This document shows positions 33,600-43,057 of a stretch of 64,000 nt of DNA, piece after piece (positions within the stretch are counted from its first letter, which is position 1; each line of letters starts with the position of its first letter). The position numbers were made by a program, and so were the translations under genes. The DNA lies in contig JAVVSK010000003.1 of the NCBI GenBank assembly GCA_036654235.1, positions 1 to 64,000 on the forward strand. The letters run 5' to 3'. The notes beneath the pieces are model-generated. The model saw only the letters and a program-made list of their open reading frames with translations. It was not told the DNA's origin and searched no databases. The stretch is from JAVVSK01 sp036654235. GTDB taxonomy: Bacteria > Bacillota > Clostridia > Christensenellales > CAG-138.

Positions 33600-35120
33600 A
33601 TGAAGGGAAAAACTCTCGCCTTGCTTTTGGCGATAACTATGCTTTTTTGCATATTGCCCATTGGGCTAGCGTCAAATAATTCAGCCCTATCGGAGGATCC
33701 TACCCCAACTCCGGTTCCAACCCCGAATCCGAATGGTTTATGTGGATTTTCAACAACCGATTTATATGGGAATGCCGTTACCGGTTCAATTCTACAAGAA
33801 TACAATGTAACTGTTATGCCCTGTTGGGCAAGTTGGTGCGGCTACTGCATCGAGGAAATGCCGGCTCTTCAAAGACTTAGTGAAGACTATGCCGCCCTCG
33901 GCGTAAATGTTCTCGGATTATATGCCGATGGAACAGCTTCTGAGGGTATTAATATAACAACACAACAGGGTGTCACTTATACCAATATATTTCCCGACGC
34001 TGTACTGCGTTCAAGAGTATTGAACACTCTCCACGCATATCCTACTATTTTATTTATAGATAACGTGGGAACTGTAATGTCGGCTTATACGATGGTTGGT
34101 GCATCATCGTATGCCGTTCTTGCGAATAGGCTTCAACTTGTACTTAACAATTTGGGATATCCGTCTAATCCGTCCCCAACGCCTACTCCTACACCAACCC
34201 CGGTTCCAACGCCAACGCTTCCCCCTATTCCCGCCCCTCCTGTTGGATTTGCAAATTTGACAATAAATATATCATCTCCGAGGACAGACGGCACAGGGTA
34301 TCAGGTTCTTCTTGATTCCAGCGCTACCGCGTATGGTGACGTTATACCGGCAACGGGTAATTTAACAATCGGTAATGAGGATGCAACGGCAATCTACGCG
34401 AGATTTGATAATAAAATCCCGGAAAATGCCGATGGTGCTTTAAATACGCATAATGTAATTTACTCTGGAAGAACAACTGTTCAGATTCCTGTCGGTCGCT
34501 ATGATTATTGCGTCACCAACCCAATTCCGAACGAAGGAATTCGTATTGCCAATGGCAGTTACGGAAGGCGCGATAATTTTAACTTTGCTGCCGGTTATGA
34601 TTACGAAATATTTATAACGGTAACTGAAAACAGCGATTCTGCCTCTCTCCGCTTAACGGCCGCACAAACGCCGGGAGCACCGACACCAACTCCATTGGCT
34701 ACTCCTACGCCGACAATAGTTCCGCCGACGCCTACGCCGACAATGGTTCCGCCGACGCCTACGCCGACAATAGTTCCGCCGACGCCTACGCCGACAATAG
34801 TTCCGCCGACGCCTACGCCGACAATGGTTCCGCCGACACCTACGCCGACAATGGTTCCGCCGACGCCTACGCCGACAATGGTTCCGCCGACGCCTACGCC
34901 GACAATAGTTCCACCGACGCCTACGCCTATACCCGCCAAAGTAGGAGATGTCAACCTTGATGGTGAGGTAAATACAGGGGACGCTGCGTTAATTCTTAGA
35001 TATTTATCAAAGCTTTGTGAGCTTGACGATTATCAACTTGTTTTAGCGGATTACAATGAAGACAATGTTGTAAACTCGGGAGACGCTTCGTCTATACTTA
35101 ACTTCCTTGTTTCAAAATAA
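33600..35120 (+). CDS. Secreted TlpA-like / DUF2436-like / dockerin protein
   Basis: The 506-aa product has a signal peptide (about 1-25). A thioredoxin/TlpA-like domain follows (about 40-200) with the redox motif WASWCGYC, cysteines at 80 and 83. A PTPTPT linker leads to a domain at about 216-355 (GTGYQVLLDSSATAYGD, GRYDYCVTNPIPNEG, DNFNFAAGYDYEI) that resembles the DUF2436 adhesin domain of gingipains. Eight 9-residue (I/M)VPPTPTPT repeats follow, then a type I dockerin (VGDVNLDGEVNTGDAALI and DYNEDNVVNSGDASSIL, two calcium motifs). It should be exported and held by cohesins. GGAGG at 33585-33589 sets the ATG at 33600. Confidence 0.8.
   Translation: MKGKTLALLLAITMLFCILPIGLASNNSALSEDPTPTPVPTPNPNGLCGFSTTDLYGNAVTGSILQEYNVTVMPCWASWCGYCIEEMPALQRLSEDYAALGVNVLGLYADGTASEGINITTQQGVTYTNIFPDAVLRSRVLNTLHAYPTILFIDNVGTVMSAYTMVGASSYAVLANRLQLVLNNLGYPSNPSPTPTPTPTPVPTPTLPPIPAPPVGFANLTINISSPRTDGTGYQVLLDSSATAYGDVIPATGNLTIGNEDATAIYARFDNKIPENADGALNTHNVIYSGRTTVQIPVGRYDYCVTNPIPNEGIRIANGSYGRRDNFNFAAGYDYEIFITVTENSDSASLRLTAAQTPGAPTPTPLATPTPTIVPPTPTPTMVPPTPTPTIVPPTPTPTIVPPTPTPTMVPPTPTPTMVPPTPTPTMVPPTPTPTIVPPTPTPIPAKVGDVNLDGEVNTGDAALILRYLSKLCELDDYQLVLADYNEDNVVNSGDASSILNFLVSK
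34703..34929 (+). repeat. 27-bp tandem repeat coding Pro/Thr linker
   Basis: Eight copies of a 27-bp unit encode (I/M)VPPTPTPT. Units differ mainly at the ATA/ATG codon and a few third positions, suggesting recent slippage or recombination. It connects the adhesin-like domain to the dockerin. Confidence 0.9.
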
Positions 35121-35136
35121 ACAAATAAACTTATAT

Positions 35137-35176
35137 GCGGCGCTACCTTCTAAACATGGTAGCGCCGCTTTTTTAA
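35137..35176 (+). terminator. Terminator after the dockerin-protein gene
   Basis: GCGGCGCTACC (35137-35147) and GGTAGCGCCGC (35158-35168) form a perfect 11-bp GC-rich stem followed by TTTTTT. Confidence 0.92.
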
Positions 35177-35256
35177 CGATATTGCTTTCGACGTTTACGG
35201 AGTGTTCTTAATTGAGATCTGAAAATCAAAATAATTCCGTCTTCGTATAGGTCTAA

Positions 35257-35299
35257 CAAAAATCGAGCACACCTCCATATTACAAAGGTGCACTCGATT
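35257..35299 (-). terminator. Terminator of ppdK
   Basis: On the minus strand AATCGAGTGCACCT pairs with AGGTGTGCTCGATT with a small internal mismatch, followed by TTTTG. It begins 28 nt past the ppdK stop. Confidence 0.75.
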
Positions 35300-35326
35300 A
35301 CGTTCTTAACTATATTGAACTAATAT

Positions 35327-37954
35327 TTAAGCACGGGGCGCGTTGATAGCTGCCTGAGCCGCAGCAAGGCGCGCTATCGGAACTCTGAACGGAGAACATG
35401 AAACATAGTTGAGACCTATTTTATGGCAGAATGCGATAGATGATGGATCTCCGCCGTGTTCGCCGCAGATACCGAGCTTTATATTCGGACGGGTCTGCTG
35501 ACCGAGCTTTACGGCTATTTCCATGAGCTTTCCAACGCCTATCGTATCGAGTCTCGCAAACGGATCGCTTTCTAAAATTTTCTTTTTATAATAATCATCC
35601 AAAAACTTTCCAGCATCGTCACGGCTAAAGCCAAATGTCATCTGCGAAAGGTCGTTCGTTCCGAAGGAGAAAAACTCCGCATATTTTGCAACTTCATCAG
35701 CAGTAAGCGCCGCGCGGGGAATCTCAATCATCGTTCCAACCATATATTGGATTTCAAGCCCACGCTCAGCCATCACTTGTTTAGCTGTTTCGTCAACTAA
35801 ATCCTTTATATATTCAAGCTCTTTATATGTGCAGATAAGCGGTATCATTATTTCTGGAACGATTTTAATACCTTTTTCCTTGGTTACTTCAATCGCAGCT
35901 TCTATAACCGCACGCGTTTGCATCTTTGCAATTTCGGGATATGTAACGGCTAAGCGGCATCCGCGATGTCCCATCATCGGGTTAAACTCGTGCAAACTTT
36001 CGACGGTAGCCTTTAGTTCATCAAACGTAAGCTCCATGTCCTTCGCCAACGTCGCTATATCGGTATCATTACTTGGAAGAAACTCATGCAAAGGTGGATC
36101 TAAAAAGCGGATAGTAACCGGACGCTCGCCCATAGCCTCGTATATGCCTTTAAAATCGCTTCTCTGCATCGGAAGGAGCTTATCAAGAGCGTTTTGGCGA
36201 TTTTCAATTGTTTTACTTACTATCATTTCACGAACGGCGGGAATTCTGTCTTCCTTAAAGAACATATGCTCAGTACGGCAAAGACCAATACCCTCTGCGC
36301 CAAACTTAACAGCAACACGCGCGTCGTTAGGCGTATCAGCGTTTGCCCTAACCTTTAACGTACGAATTGAATCCGCCCATTCCATTATTCTAGCAAAATT
36401 ATTTGTAAACTCTGCCTCCATAGTGACGAGTTTTCCTTCGTAAACAGCGCCGGTTGAACCGTCAAGCGATAAGAAATCGCCTTCTTTATAGGTTTTACCG
36501 CCATTTATTTTCATTGTTTTTGTTCCATCGTCTATTGAGATTGCGGAACATCCGGCTACACAGCAGCGCCCCATGCCGCGGGCAACTACCGCCGCATGAC
36601 TCGTCATTCCACCGCGCGCCGTCAGGATACCCTCGCTTGCATTCATGCCCTCAATATCTTCGGGAGAAGTTTCAGCACGAACAAGAAGAACTTTTTCTCC
36701 GCGTTCAGCCGCTTCTTTTGCGGTTTCTGCCGTAAAATAAATTTTACCGTACGCAGCTCCCGGAGATGCGGGAAGACCATTAGCTACAGGAGTAATGTTT
36801 TTTTGTGCCTTAGGATCAAACGTCGGATGTAAAAGCGAATCGAGACTCTTAGGATCTATTTTTAAGAGTGCCTCTTCTTTTGTAAGTTTACCCTCGTCAA
36901 CAAGGTCACAGGCTATTTGGAGAGCTGATGCCGCCGTGCGCTTTCCGTTTCTCGTTTGAAGCATGAATAGTTTCCCGCGTTCTATCGTGAATTCCATGTC
37001 CTGCATATCGCGATAATGCGTTTCTAAAATCTCGGCGGTTCTCGCGAATTCATTATAAACTTCGGGCTGTGTCATTTCGAGAGACGAAATAGGCAGCGGC
37101 GTACGGATTCCAGCGACAACGTCCTCGCCCTGTGCATTCATTAAAAATTCACCGTATAGTTTTCTCTCTCCGGTAGAAGGATTTCTCGTAAAAGCAACGC
37201 CAGTTCCACAGTCATCTCCCATATTACCGAAGACCATAGATTGTACGTTGACAGCAGTTCCCCATGAAGCGGGGATATCGTTCATACGGCGATATACTAT
37301 TGCTCTCGGGTTATCCCAGCTTCTAAAAACGGCCTTTATAGATTCCATAAGCTGAATCTTCGGATCCATAGGAAAATCTTCGCCTTTTTCTTTCTTATAC
37401 ATTTCTTTATATAAAGCGACAATATTCTTTAAGTTTTCGGCAGTCAACTCAGTATCTAAAGAGCATCCGTTTTTCTTCTTTTCTGCGTCGAATATTTCAT
37501 CAAACTTAACTTTCGGAACTTCCATAACAACGTCCGAAAACATCTGTATGAAGCGGCGGAAGCTATCGAACGCAAAGCGCTCGTTGTTTGTCAATTTTGC
37601 AAGACCCAAAACGGTTTTATCGTTCAAACCAAGGTTTAAAATAGTATCCATCATCCCCGGCATAGATGCGCGCGCACCGGAACGAACGGATACTAAGAAC
37701 GGATTTTCAATATCTCCGAATTTTTTCCCTGCCTTTTTTTCAATAACTTCGAGAGCAAGCATAATTTCATCAATTATTTCAGAAGCGATAGTCTTTCCGT
37801 CATCATAATAACGAATGCATGCCTCTGTCGTTACGGTAAATCCAAAAGGAACCGGCAACCCCAGACGAGTCATCTCAGCGAGATTGGCGCCCTTACCTCC
37901 CAAAAGATTACGCATATCGGCGGAACCTTCGTTGAACAAGTAAACGTACTTCAT
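35327..37954 (-). CDS. ppdK: Pyruvate, phosphate dikinase
   Basis: PpdK interconverts pyruvate, ATP and phosphate with PEP, AMP and PPi, and in anaerobes often works with PPi-based glycolysis. The 875-aa protein has an ATP-grasp domain (MKYVYLFNEG, LLGGKGANLAEMTRLGLPVP, SVRSGARASMPGMMDTILN) and the swivelling phosphohistidine domain GGMTSHAAVVARGMGRCCV with the catalytic histidine. A C-terminal PEP-binding barrel follows (GLCRTEHMFF, MGHRGCRLAVTYPEI, FGTNDLSQMTFGFSRDD, GICGEHGGDP). Length is normal. It has its own promoter and a GGAGG site and is monocistronic. Confidence 0.98.
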   Translation of the reverse strand: MKYVYLFNEGSADMRNLLGGKGANLAEMTRLGLPVPFGFTVTTEACIRYYDDGKTIASEIIDEIMLALEVIEKKAGKKFGDIENPFLVSVRSGARASMPGMMDTILNLGLNDKTVLGLAKLTNNERFAFDSFRRFIQMFSDVVMEVPKVKFDEIFDAEKKKNGCSLDTELTAENLKNIVALYKEMYKKEKGEDFPMDPKIQLMESIKAVFRSWDNPRAIVYRRMNDIPASWGTAVNVQSMVFGNMGDDCGTGVAFTRNPSTGERKLYGEFLMNAQGEDVVAGIRTPLPISSLEMTQPEVYNEFARTAEILETHYRDMQDMEFTIERGKLFMLQTRNGKRTAASALQIACDLVDEGKLTKEEALLKIDPKSLDSLLHPTFDPKAQKNITPVANGLPASPGAAYGKIYFTAETAKEAAERGEKVLLVRAETSPEDIEGMNASEGILTARGGMTSHAAVVARGMGRCCVAGCSAISIDDGTKTMKINGGKTYKEGDFLSLDGSTGAVYEGKLVTMEAEFTNNFARIMEWADSIRTLKVRANADTPNDARVAVKFGAEGIGLCRTEHMFFKEDRIPAVREMIVSKTIENRQNALDKLLPMQRSDFKGIYEAMGERPVTIRFLDPPLHEFLPSNDTDIATLAKDMELTFDELKATVESLHEFNPMMGHRGCRLAVTYPEIAKMQTRAVIEAAIEVTKEKGIKIVPEIMIPLICTYKELEYIKDLVDETAKQVMAERGLEIQYMVGTMIEIPRAALTADEVAKYAEFFSFGTNDLSQMTFGFSRDDAGKFLDDYYKKKILESDPFARLDTIGVGKLMEIAVKLGQQTRPNIKLGICGEHGGDPSSIAFCHKIGLNYVSCSPFRVPIARLAAAQAAINAPRA

Positions 37955-38001
37955 TAATTACCTCCGTAGTTTTCAATTATTTTTTTTATGTATCACTCAC
38001 T

Positions 38002-38029
38002 ATTATAACGCAAAGCCTAAAAATTGCAA
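38002..38029 (-). promoter_or_regulatory. Promoter of ppdK
   Basis: On the minus strand TTGCAA (38029-38024), a 16-nt spacer and TATAAT (38007-38002) lie about 48 nt before the ppdK start. The rest of the 326-nt spacer (37955-38280) has no gene. On the plus side TTGACT at 38113 has no well-spaced -10 partner. Confidence 0.6.
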
Positions 38030-38280
38030 ATCAATAATAGTGCACATCGACAAAAAAACCCCATGATTGAAGTAATATTTAGCGAAAAAGCGCACACCAT
38101 TATTTTTTTTTATTGACTTAAGAGGATATAATAAATAGCGTATAAAGTAGTGTATGCGGCTCAATATTCGTATCCAGCCAAATAAAGCTTTTTAAAAATT
38201 AAAATTAAATATCGATTTTCTTCTGTTCTCCCTCATAAACTAAAACTGAGAAATCTAAAGTATTATGGGAGAGAACGAGT

Positions 38281-39426
38281 ATGTGGAATTATTTTTCCGG
38301 GTATGTTATAATAAAAGTAGAAGGGCGTCGTACAGAAGTATTTATAAACGCTGCGGGACACCTTAAAATTGAGCTTTCTTCCATAAATCGCATCAATGCC
38401 AATGCGATTTTATGTAGGATACATCCGCACGATTTTAAAAAGCTGCGTCCTATAGCTAAGCGTACCGGATGCCGAATTAGGGTCGTAAAAAAAACCGGTC
38501 TTCCGTTTTTTGTCTATAGCCTTAGGTTTAGGCTCGCCCTCGTTATATGCTCCGCCGTCGCTATTCTTGCTATTATTTTTGCATCCCGCTTCATATTTAG
38601 AGTTGATATTTCGGGTTGCGATAAAATCAATGTCGAAAGCATAAAAAGCGCCCTAGTCGATATTGGATGCGGGGTTTTTTCCCTAAAATCCTCAATCATG
38701 CCGATAGATACGGGGAAAGCGCTCATGGAGCTGGATAAACGCATAGCTTGGGCGGGAGTTTCAATAGACGGCGTTATTCTTCGCGTTGAAATAGTCGAAG
38801 CTAAGGAACCGCCCGATATTGTCGATACAAGCGGAACGGGCGATATAATAGCGGGGATAGACGGAATAATTACCTACGTTGAAGCGCTCTCCGGTCGCGC
38901 CGTCGTTAAAGTTGGCGATGCTGTTAAAAAAGGGGACGTACTTATTTCGGGAACAATCGGAACTGAGGAAACCTCCCTATATACAAGGGCGCGCGGTACT
39001 GTAAAGGCTAAACTCCTATATATATTCAAAAAGACCGTCGGAGAGACCGAAAAAAAGCCGATTAAAACTGGCAGATTTGAAACCATCGTTGATGTTTCGG
39101 CGTTTTCTTTGGAATTTCAAAGAAAATGTGAATTTTCTTCGTATTTTTCGCGTGAAATCGGAGATTTTACGATGGATAGGTGCTTTTTGCCTATAAAGTT
39201 TAAAGCACGTATATACTTCGAACTTGAATATCGTGAAGCTTTACTGTATGATTCAGAGAAGCTCGCTATGGCGCTTATGCTTGCAAATACCGCAGTTGCG
39301 AACGGTATCGATAAAAACGTCGTAATTTTAAGCAAAAAAACTTCCGTTGAACTTAAAAATACGTACGCCGAAGCTATTATAACGGTTACCCTCGAAAGGG
39401 ATATAGGCGAGTTTTCGCCCGCCTAA
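38281..39426 (+). CDS. yqfD: Sporulation protein YqfD
   Basis: The 381-aa protein fits YqfD, a sporulation membrane protein made under SigE control in Bacillus. It has a soluble N-terminal part (MWNYFSGYVIIKVEGRRTE), a basic stretch with one transmembrane segment near residue 85-105, and a large extracytoplasmic region. That region contains FRVDISGCDKINVESIKSAL and DGIITYVEALSGRAVVKVGDAVKKGDVLISGTI, a biotinyl-like hinge. It heads the conserved yqfD-phoH-ybeY-cdd-era order; yqfC, often upstream, is not seen. A GGGAGAG site precedes the ATG. Confidence 0.9.
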   Translation: MWNYFSGYVIIKVEGRRTEVFINAAGHLKIELSSINRINANAILCRIHPHDFKKLRPIAKRTGCRIRVVKKTGLPFFVYSLRFRLALVICSAVAILAIIFASRFIFRVDISGCDKINVESIKSALVDIGCGVFSLKSSIMPIDTGKALMELDKRIAWAGVSIDGVILRVEIVEAKEPPDIVDTSGTGDIIAGIDGIITYVEALSGRAVVKVGDAVKKGDVLISGTIGTEETSLYTRARGTVKAKLLYIFKKTVGETEKKPIKTGRFETIVDVSAFSLEFQRKCEFSSYFSREIGDFTMDRCFLPIKFKARIYFELEYREALLYDSEKLAMALMLANTAVANGIDKNVVILSKKTSVELKNTYAEAIITVTLERDIGEFSPA

Positions 39427-39474
39427 CCTTAAAGCCCTTTATATTTAATAACAATTTTAAAAAGGATATGAGAA

Positions 39475-40458
39475 ATGCGAAGCGAAAACGAGGAGCTTGT
39501 GTTTTCATCGATGGAGGAACAGATAAAGCTTTTTGGAGCTTTTGATGAAAATCTAAAGATAATCGAATCCGAAACAAATGCTACTATACGTGTAGACACC
39601 GATAAGATAAGCTTTTTAGGCGATGCCGAAGCTTGCGCTTTAGCGCAAACTATTGTAGAAAAACTTCTTGCGCTTCTTAGAAAAGGAGAGAGCATTGATA
39701 GGAGTAGGATTCGATATTGTATTGACCTCGCAAAGGACGGAAACGCGAATCTTATCACTGAGCTTTGCGATGATGTTGTTGCTTTTACTAATAAGGGTCG
39801 TCGGATAAAAAGCAGAACCGTAGGTCAAAAACGATATGTAGACGCACTAAAGCGCTCAACAGTTACATTCGGTGTCGGTCCCGCGGGAACGGGAAAAACT
39901 TATCTCGCAGTCGCTATGGCGGTGCTTGCCTATAAAAATAAAGAGGTTGAAAAGATAATTCTTACGCGTCCCGCTGTTGAAGCCGGCGAAAAGTTAGGAT
40001 TTTTACCCGGGGATCTCCAAAATAAAGTTGATCCATATCTTCGCCCTCTTTATGATTCGCTTTACGACTTTTTAGGACCGGAAACATTTAAATCGCTCTC
40101 GGAGCGCGGAACTATAGAGGTTGCGCCTCTTGCCTATATGCGCGGTAGAACACTTAACGATGCCTATATAATCCTAGATGAAGCGCAAAATTGCACCGTT
40201 GAGCAAATGAAAATGTTTTTAACGCGATTTGGCGAAGGATCGCGCGTCGTTGTTACGGGAGACGTAACACAAATTGACTTGCCTAATGACAAGCGGAGCG
40301 GTCTTCTTCATGCAATTTCGGTTTTAAGGGAAGTACCCGGAATAGATATAGTTTATCTCACTCACAGAGACGTTGTGAGACATGAACTCGTTCAGCGCAT
40401 AGTGATGGCTTATGAACGCGCGGAAAAACGTAACACAAGGGAGGTTGACGGCAATTGA
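39475..40458 (+). CDS. phoH: PhoH-like ATPase
   Basis: The 327-aa protein is a PhoH/PhoL family P-loop ATPase: GVGPAGTGKTYLAVAMAV (P-loop near 140), TRPAVEAGEKLGFLPGDLQNKVDPYLRPLYD, AYIILDEAQNCTVEQMKMFLTRFG and VVTGDVTQIDLP. The N-terminal part carries a KH-like RNA-binding region. Genetic context across bacteria links PhoH to YbeY and ribosome/RNA quality control; the exact activity is unsettled. It overlaps ybeY by 4 nt. Confidence 0.93.
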   Translation: MRSENEELVFSSMEEQIKLFGAFDENLKIIESETNATIRVDTDKISFLGDAEACALAQTIVEKLLALLRKGESIDRSRIRYCIDLAKDGNANLITELCDDVVAFTNKGRRIKSRTVGQKRYVDALKRSTVTFGVGPAGTGKTYLAVAMAVLAYKNKEVEKIILTRPAVEAGEKLGFLPGDLQNKVDPYLRPLYDSLYDFLGPETFKSLSERGTIEVAPLAYMRGRTLNDAYIILDEAQNCTVEQMKMFLTRFGEGSRVVVTGDVTQIDLPNDKRSGLLHAISVLREVPGIDIVYLTHRDVVRHELVQRIVMAYERAEKRNTREVDGN

Positions 40459-40895
40459 TCGATATTTTAGTTGAAAACACAGAACTTTCAAAAGAGCTTA
40501 ATAAGCTGATAGAAGAAGTGGCTGAGTTTACGCTTTTACATGAAAGCGCAAAAGGTGACGTTAATATTGCGATAGTGGACGATGAGAGCATAAGACGAAT
40601 GAACCGTGATTTTCGCGGTGTGGACGATATTACGGATGTTTTGTCATTTCCCTCTATAGACAGTGAATCCGGTTTTTTCCCTATGGACGGTTTTTTGGGT
40701 GATATTGCCATCAATTTAAATCGAGCCGGGGAACAGGCGTTGGCGTTTAATCATTCGATAGAACGCGAGATAGCCTTTCTTACGGTTCATGGAATGTTGC
40801 ATCTTCTCGGATATGATCATGAGAAGCAGGAGGACGAATTTGAGATGTTTGCTTTGCAGGACGATATTTTAAGTGAAATAAAGTTGGAAAGATAA
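40455..40895 (+). CDS. ybeY: Endoribonuclease YbeY
   Basis: YbeY is a zinc-dependent RNase needed for 16S rRNA 3'-end maturation and ribosome quality control. The 146-aa protein has the family's NRDFRGVDDITDVLSFP and the zinc motif HGMLHLLGYDHEKQEDEFEM. The start is TTG at 40455, overlapping the phoH stop, with GGGAGG at 40439-40444 as ribosome site. An intervening dgkA gene, frequent in Firmicutes between ybeY and cdd, is absent. Confidence 0.94.
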   Translation: MIDILVENTELSKELNKLIEEVAEFTLLHESAKGDVNIAIVDDESIRRMNRDFRGVDDITDVLSFPSIDSESGFFPMDGFLGDIAINLNRAGEQALAFNHSIEREIAFLTVHGMLHLLGYDHEKQEDEFEMFALQDDILSEIKLER

Positions 40896-40968
40896 TATAG
40901 CCATATAAACACTTTTAAAAAATATATTTCCGTATTTAGCGTTTTATCGTTGAAAGGATAATTACCAT

Positions 40969-41385
40969 ATGAAACCAATACATGATTTTGAAGTCAAAAA
41001 CATGCTTAAAATGGCAGAAGAAGCTAAAGATAGAGCATATGCTCCATATTCAAAGTTTCGGGTTGGCGCATGCTTAAAGGGCGCTACCGGCGCATACTAT
41101 CTTGGAAGTAACGTTGAGAACGCATCCTACGGAGCGACAATTTGCGCTGAGCGCATGGCTCTTTTAAAGGCGGTTTATGAAGGCGAACGAGTTTTCGATG
41201 CTCTCGCTATCGGTGGGGACGGAGGCGGGTGTCCTCCATGCGGAATGTGCTTACAGATGCTGTCTGAGTTTTGCGACCCAGAAATGCCGGTTATATTTAG
41301 AAACATTAGTTCCGATATAACGGTTGTCTCGCTTTCTGAGCTTATGCCAAAGGCATTTTTGAAAGAGCGGTTGACTAATGCCTGA
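40969..41385 (+). CDS. cdd: Cytidine deaminase
   Basis: Cdd deaminates cytidine and deoxycytidine for pyrimidine salvage. The 138-aa homotetramer-type enzyme has the zinc motifs CAERMALLKAV and CPPCGMCLQML, with substrate-binding YAPYSKFRVGACL and NVENASYGATI. It is 73 nt after ybeY with its own AAGGATAA ribosome site, and overlaps era by 8 nt. Confidence 0.95.
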   Translation: MKPIHDFEVKNMLKMAEEAKDRAYAPYSKFRVGACLKGATGAYYLGSNVENASYGATICAERMALLKAVYEGERVFDALAIGGDGGGCPPCGMCLQMLSEFCDPEMPVIFRNISSDITVVSLSELMPKAFLKERLTNA

Positions 41386-42265
41386 TACTACCTTCAAGTC
41401 CGGATTTTTTACAATAATAGGTTCTCCTAACGTTGGGAAATCTACCCTTATTAATCGTTTGGTCTCGCAAAAGATAGCGATAGTTACGGAGCGCGCCCAA
41501 ACGACGCGCAATAAGATAACCGGTATTCTGACAAAGAAAGATTGTCAGCTCATTTTTATAGATACGCCCGGCGTTATAGCGCCTAAAAATCGTCTTGGTG
41601 AATATATGCAAAATACGGCTTACAATGCCCTTAATGAAGTCGAAGGCATTGCTTTTGTTGTAGATGCGCTAGTTGGAGTTAAAGAGCGCGACGAAACGCT
41701 TTTTTTGCGTATTAAAAAAGCTAAGGCACCGATTATACCGATTATAAATAAAATAGATCGCTCAACGCTTAAAGATGTATGTGATCTTGAAGATTTTTTT
41801 GGTGAAGAGCTTAATCCAATAAGAATTAGTGCAAGAGATGGAACGAATGTGGGTAAGCTTATTGAGAGGTTCGAGTCTCTCGCCGTTCCCGGTCCAATGT
41901 ATTTCCCGGAAGATATGGTTACGGATCAGCCTGAGCGTACTATATGCGCAGAATTCATAAGAGAAGCGGCACTCACTATGATTAGGGACGAAATTCCTCA
42001 CGGCATAGGTGTTTATATCGATAAAATCGAAAAACGCGATGATAAAGATATAACCGATGTTTTTGCGACCATATATTGTGAACGCGAAAGCCATAAGGGT
42101 ATAATTATAGGAAAAAACGGCGCTATGATGAAGCGCATAGGTATTGATTCGAGACACGAGATAGAATGGCTTTTAGACTCACATGTAAATCTTAAGCTCT
42201 ATGTAAAGGTAAAGCCCGACTGGCGAAACAGCGGGTTGACCCTTAGAGAACTGGGATATGAATAA
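41378..42265 (+). CDS. era: GTPase Era
   Basis: Era is an essential GTPase that binds 16S rRNA and aids 30S assembly. The 295-aa protein has G1 GSPNVGKSTLINRL, switch region ERAQTTRNKITGI, G3 DTPGV, G4 NKID and a C-terminal KH domain with RESHKGIIIGKNGAMMKRIG. It begins inside the end of cdd. recO, common downstream in Firmicutes, is not present here. Confidence 0.97.
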   Translation: MPDTTFKSGFFTIIGSPNVGKSTLINRLVSQKIAIVTERAQTTRNKITGILTKKDCQLIFIDTPGVIAPKNRLGEYMQNTAYNALNEVEGIAFVVDALVGVKERDETLFLRIKKAKAPIIPIINKIDRSTLKDVCDLEDFFGEELNPIRISARDGTNVGKLIERFESLAVPGPMYFPEDMVTDQPERTICAEFIREAALTMIRDEIPHGIGVYIDKIEKRDDKDITDVFATIYCERESHKGIIIGKNGAMMKRIGIDSRHEIEWLLDSHVNLKLYVKVKPDWRNSGLTLRELGYE

Positions 42266-42276
42266 TAAGCGGTAAG

Positions 42277-42306
42277 TCTGCAAAATTTATTTTTTAATTT
42301 TGCAGA
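42277..42306 (+). terminator. Hairpin after era
   Basis: TCTGCAAAATT (42277-42287) and AATTTTGCAGA (42296-42306) form an 11-bp stem 11 nt past era. The T-rich tract lies in the loop, and only short Ts follow the stem, so terminator activity is uncertain. Confidence 0.45.
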
Positions 42307-42362
42307 TTGCTTAGTATTAACGCATTTATTTTATAGATTATTTGAAAATGGCGGTGAATTTT

Positions 42363-43055
42363 ATGGAAATTTCGAAAGAAGTCAGAGAAATGTATTGCGT
42401 CACTCTAGGCGCGCGTCATGATAACGCGCCTATACCCGAAGAAGGGCAATATGTTCATTCAAAAGAGATAAAAGACATAAAGGGTCTTACACACGGCATT
42501 GGTTGGTGCGCACCGCAACAGGGCGCATGTAAACTAACGCTGAACGTTAAAGATGGGATAATTCAAGAGGCTTTGATAGAAACTATCGGATGCTCCGGAA
42601 TGACGCACAGCGCTGCGATGGCTTCCGAGATATTGCCCGGGAAAACCATACTTGAAGCTTTAAATACGGATCTCGTCTGCGATGCGATAAACGTAGCTAT
42701 GCGTGAGCTGTTTTTACAGATAGTTTATGGACGAACCCAATCGGCGTTTTCTCTCGGCGGACTTCCTATAGGCGCGGGGCTTGAAGATTTAGGTAAGGGG
42801 CTTAGGTCGCAGATAGGTACGATGTATGGAACTCTTTCAAAGGGACCACGATATCTTGAGATGGCTGAGGGCTACGTTAAAGAACTTGGACTTGACGAAA
42901 ATGGTGAGATAATCGGCTATAAATTCGTAAGTCTCGGTAAATTTATGGATGATATTAAGACGGGAATGGACGCAAACGAAGCACTCACTAAAAACACAAA
43001 GGTATACGGGCGTTTTAATGAGGCGGTAACGGTCATTGATCCGAGGAAGCAGTAA
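42363..43055 (+). CDS. NifU-like Fe-S scaffold-type protein
   Basis: The protein (230 aa from the chosen start) carries an IscU/NifU N-terminal-like fold. Landmarks are GIGWCAPQQGACKLTLNV, TIGCSGMTHSAAMASEILPG and then VCDAINVAMRELFL, with cysteines where scaffolds bind clusters. The C-terminal 100 residues (AGLEDLGKGLRSQIGTMYG onward) are specific to this subfamily. ATG 42363 is chosen because GGTGA lies just before it; a TTG and an ATG upstream have no ribosome site. It is next to the GGGtGRT gene, its usual partner, and has no IscS or other Fe-S assembly gene nearby. The function is unknown. Confidence 0.75.
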   Translation: MEISKEVREMYCVTLGARHDNAPIPEEGQYVHSKEIKDIKGLTHGIGWCAPQQGACKLTLNVKDGIIQEALIETIGCSGMTHSAAMASEILPGKTILEALNTDLVCDAINVAMRELFLQIVYGRTQSAFSLGGLPIGAGLEDLGKGLRSQIGTMYGTLSKGPRYLEMAEGYVKELGLDENGEIIGYKFVSLGKFMDDIKTGMDANEALTKNTKVYGRFNEAVTVIDPRKQ

Positions 43056-43057
43056 GG

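Noticed and set aside
34703..34929. Possible CRISPR-like array
   Set aside because: The 27-bp repeats are contiguous without spacers and stay in frame within a protein.
34601..34954. Minus-strand frame with VGVGVGGTIVG repeats
   Set aside because: It is the antisense shadow of the PT-repeat in the dockerin protein and has no ribosome site.
35829..36443. 204-aa plus-strand frame
   Set aside because: It lies opposite ppdK, whose conserved motifs fill the other strand.
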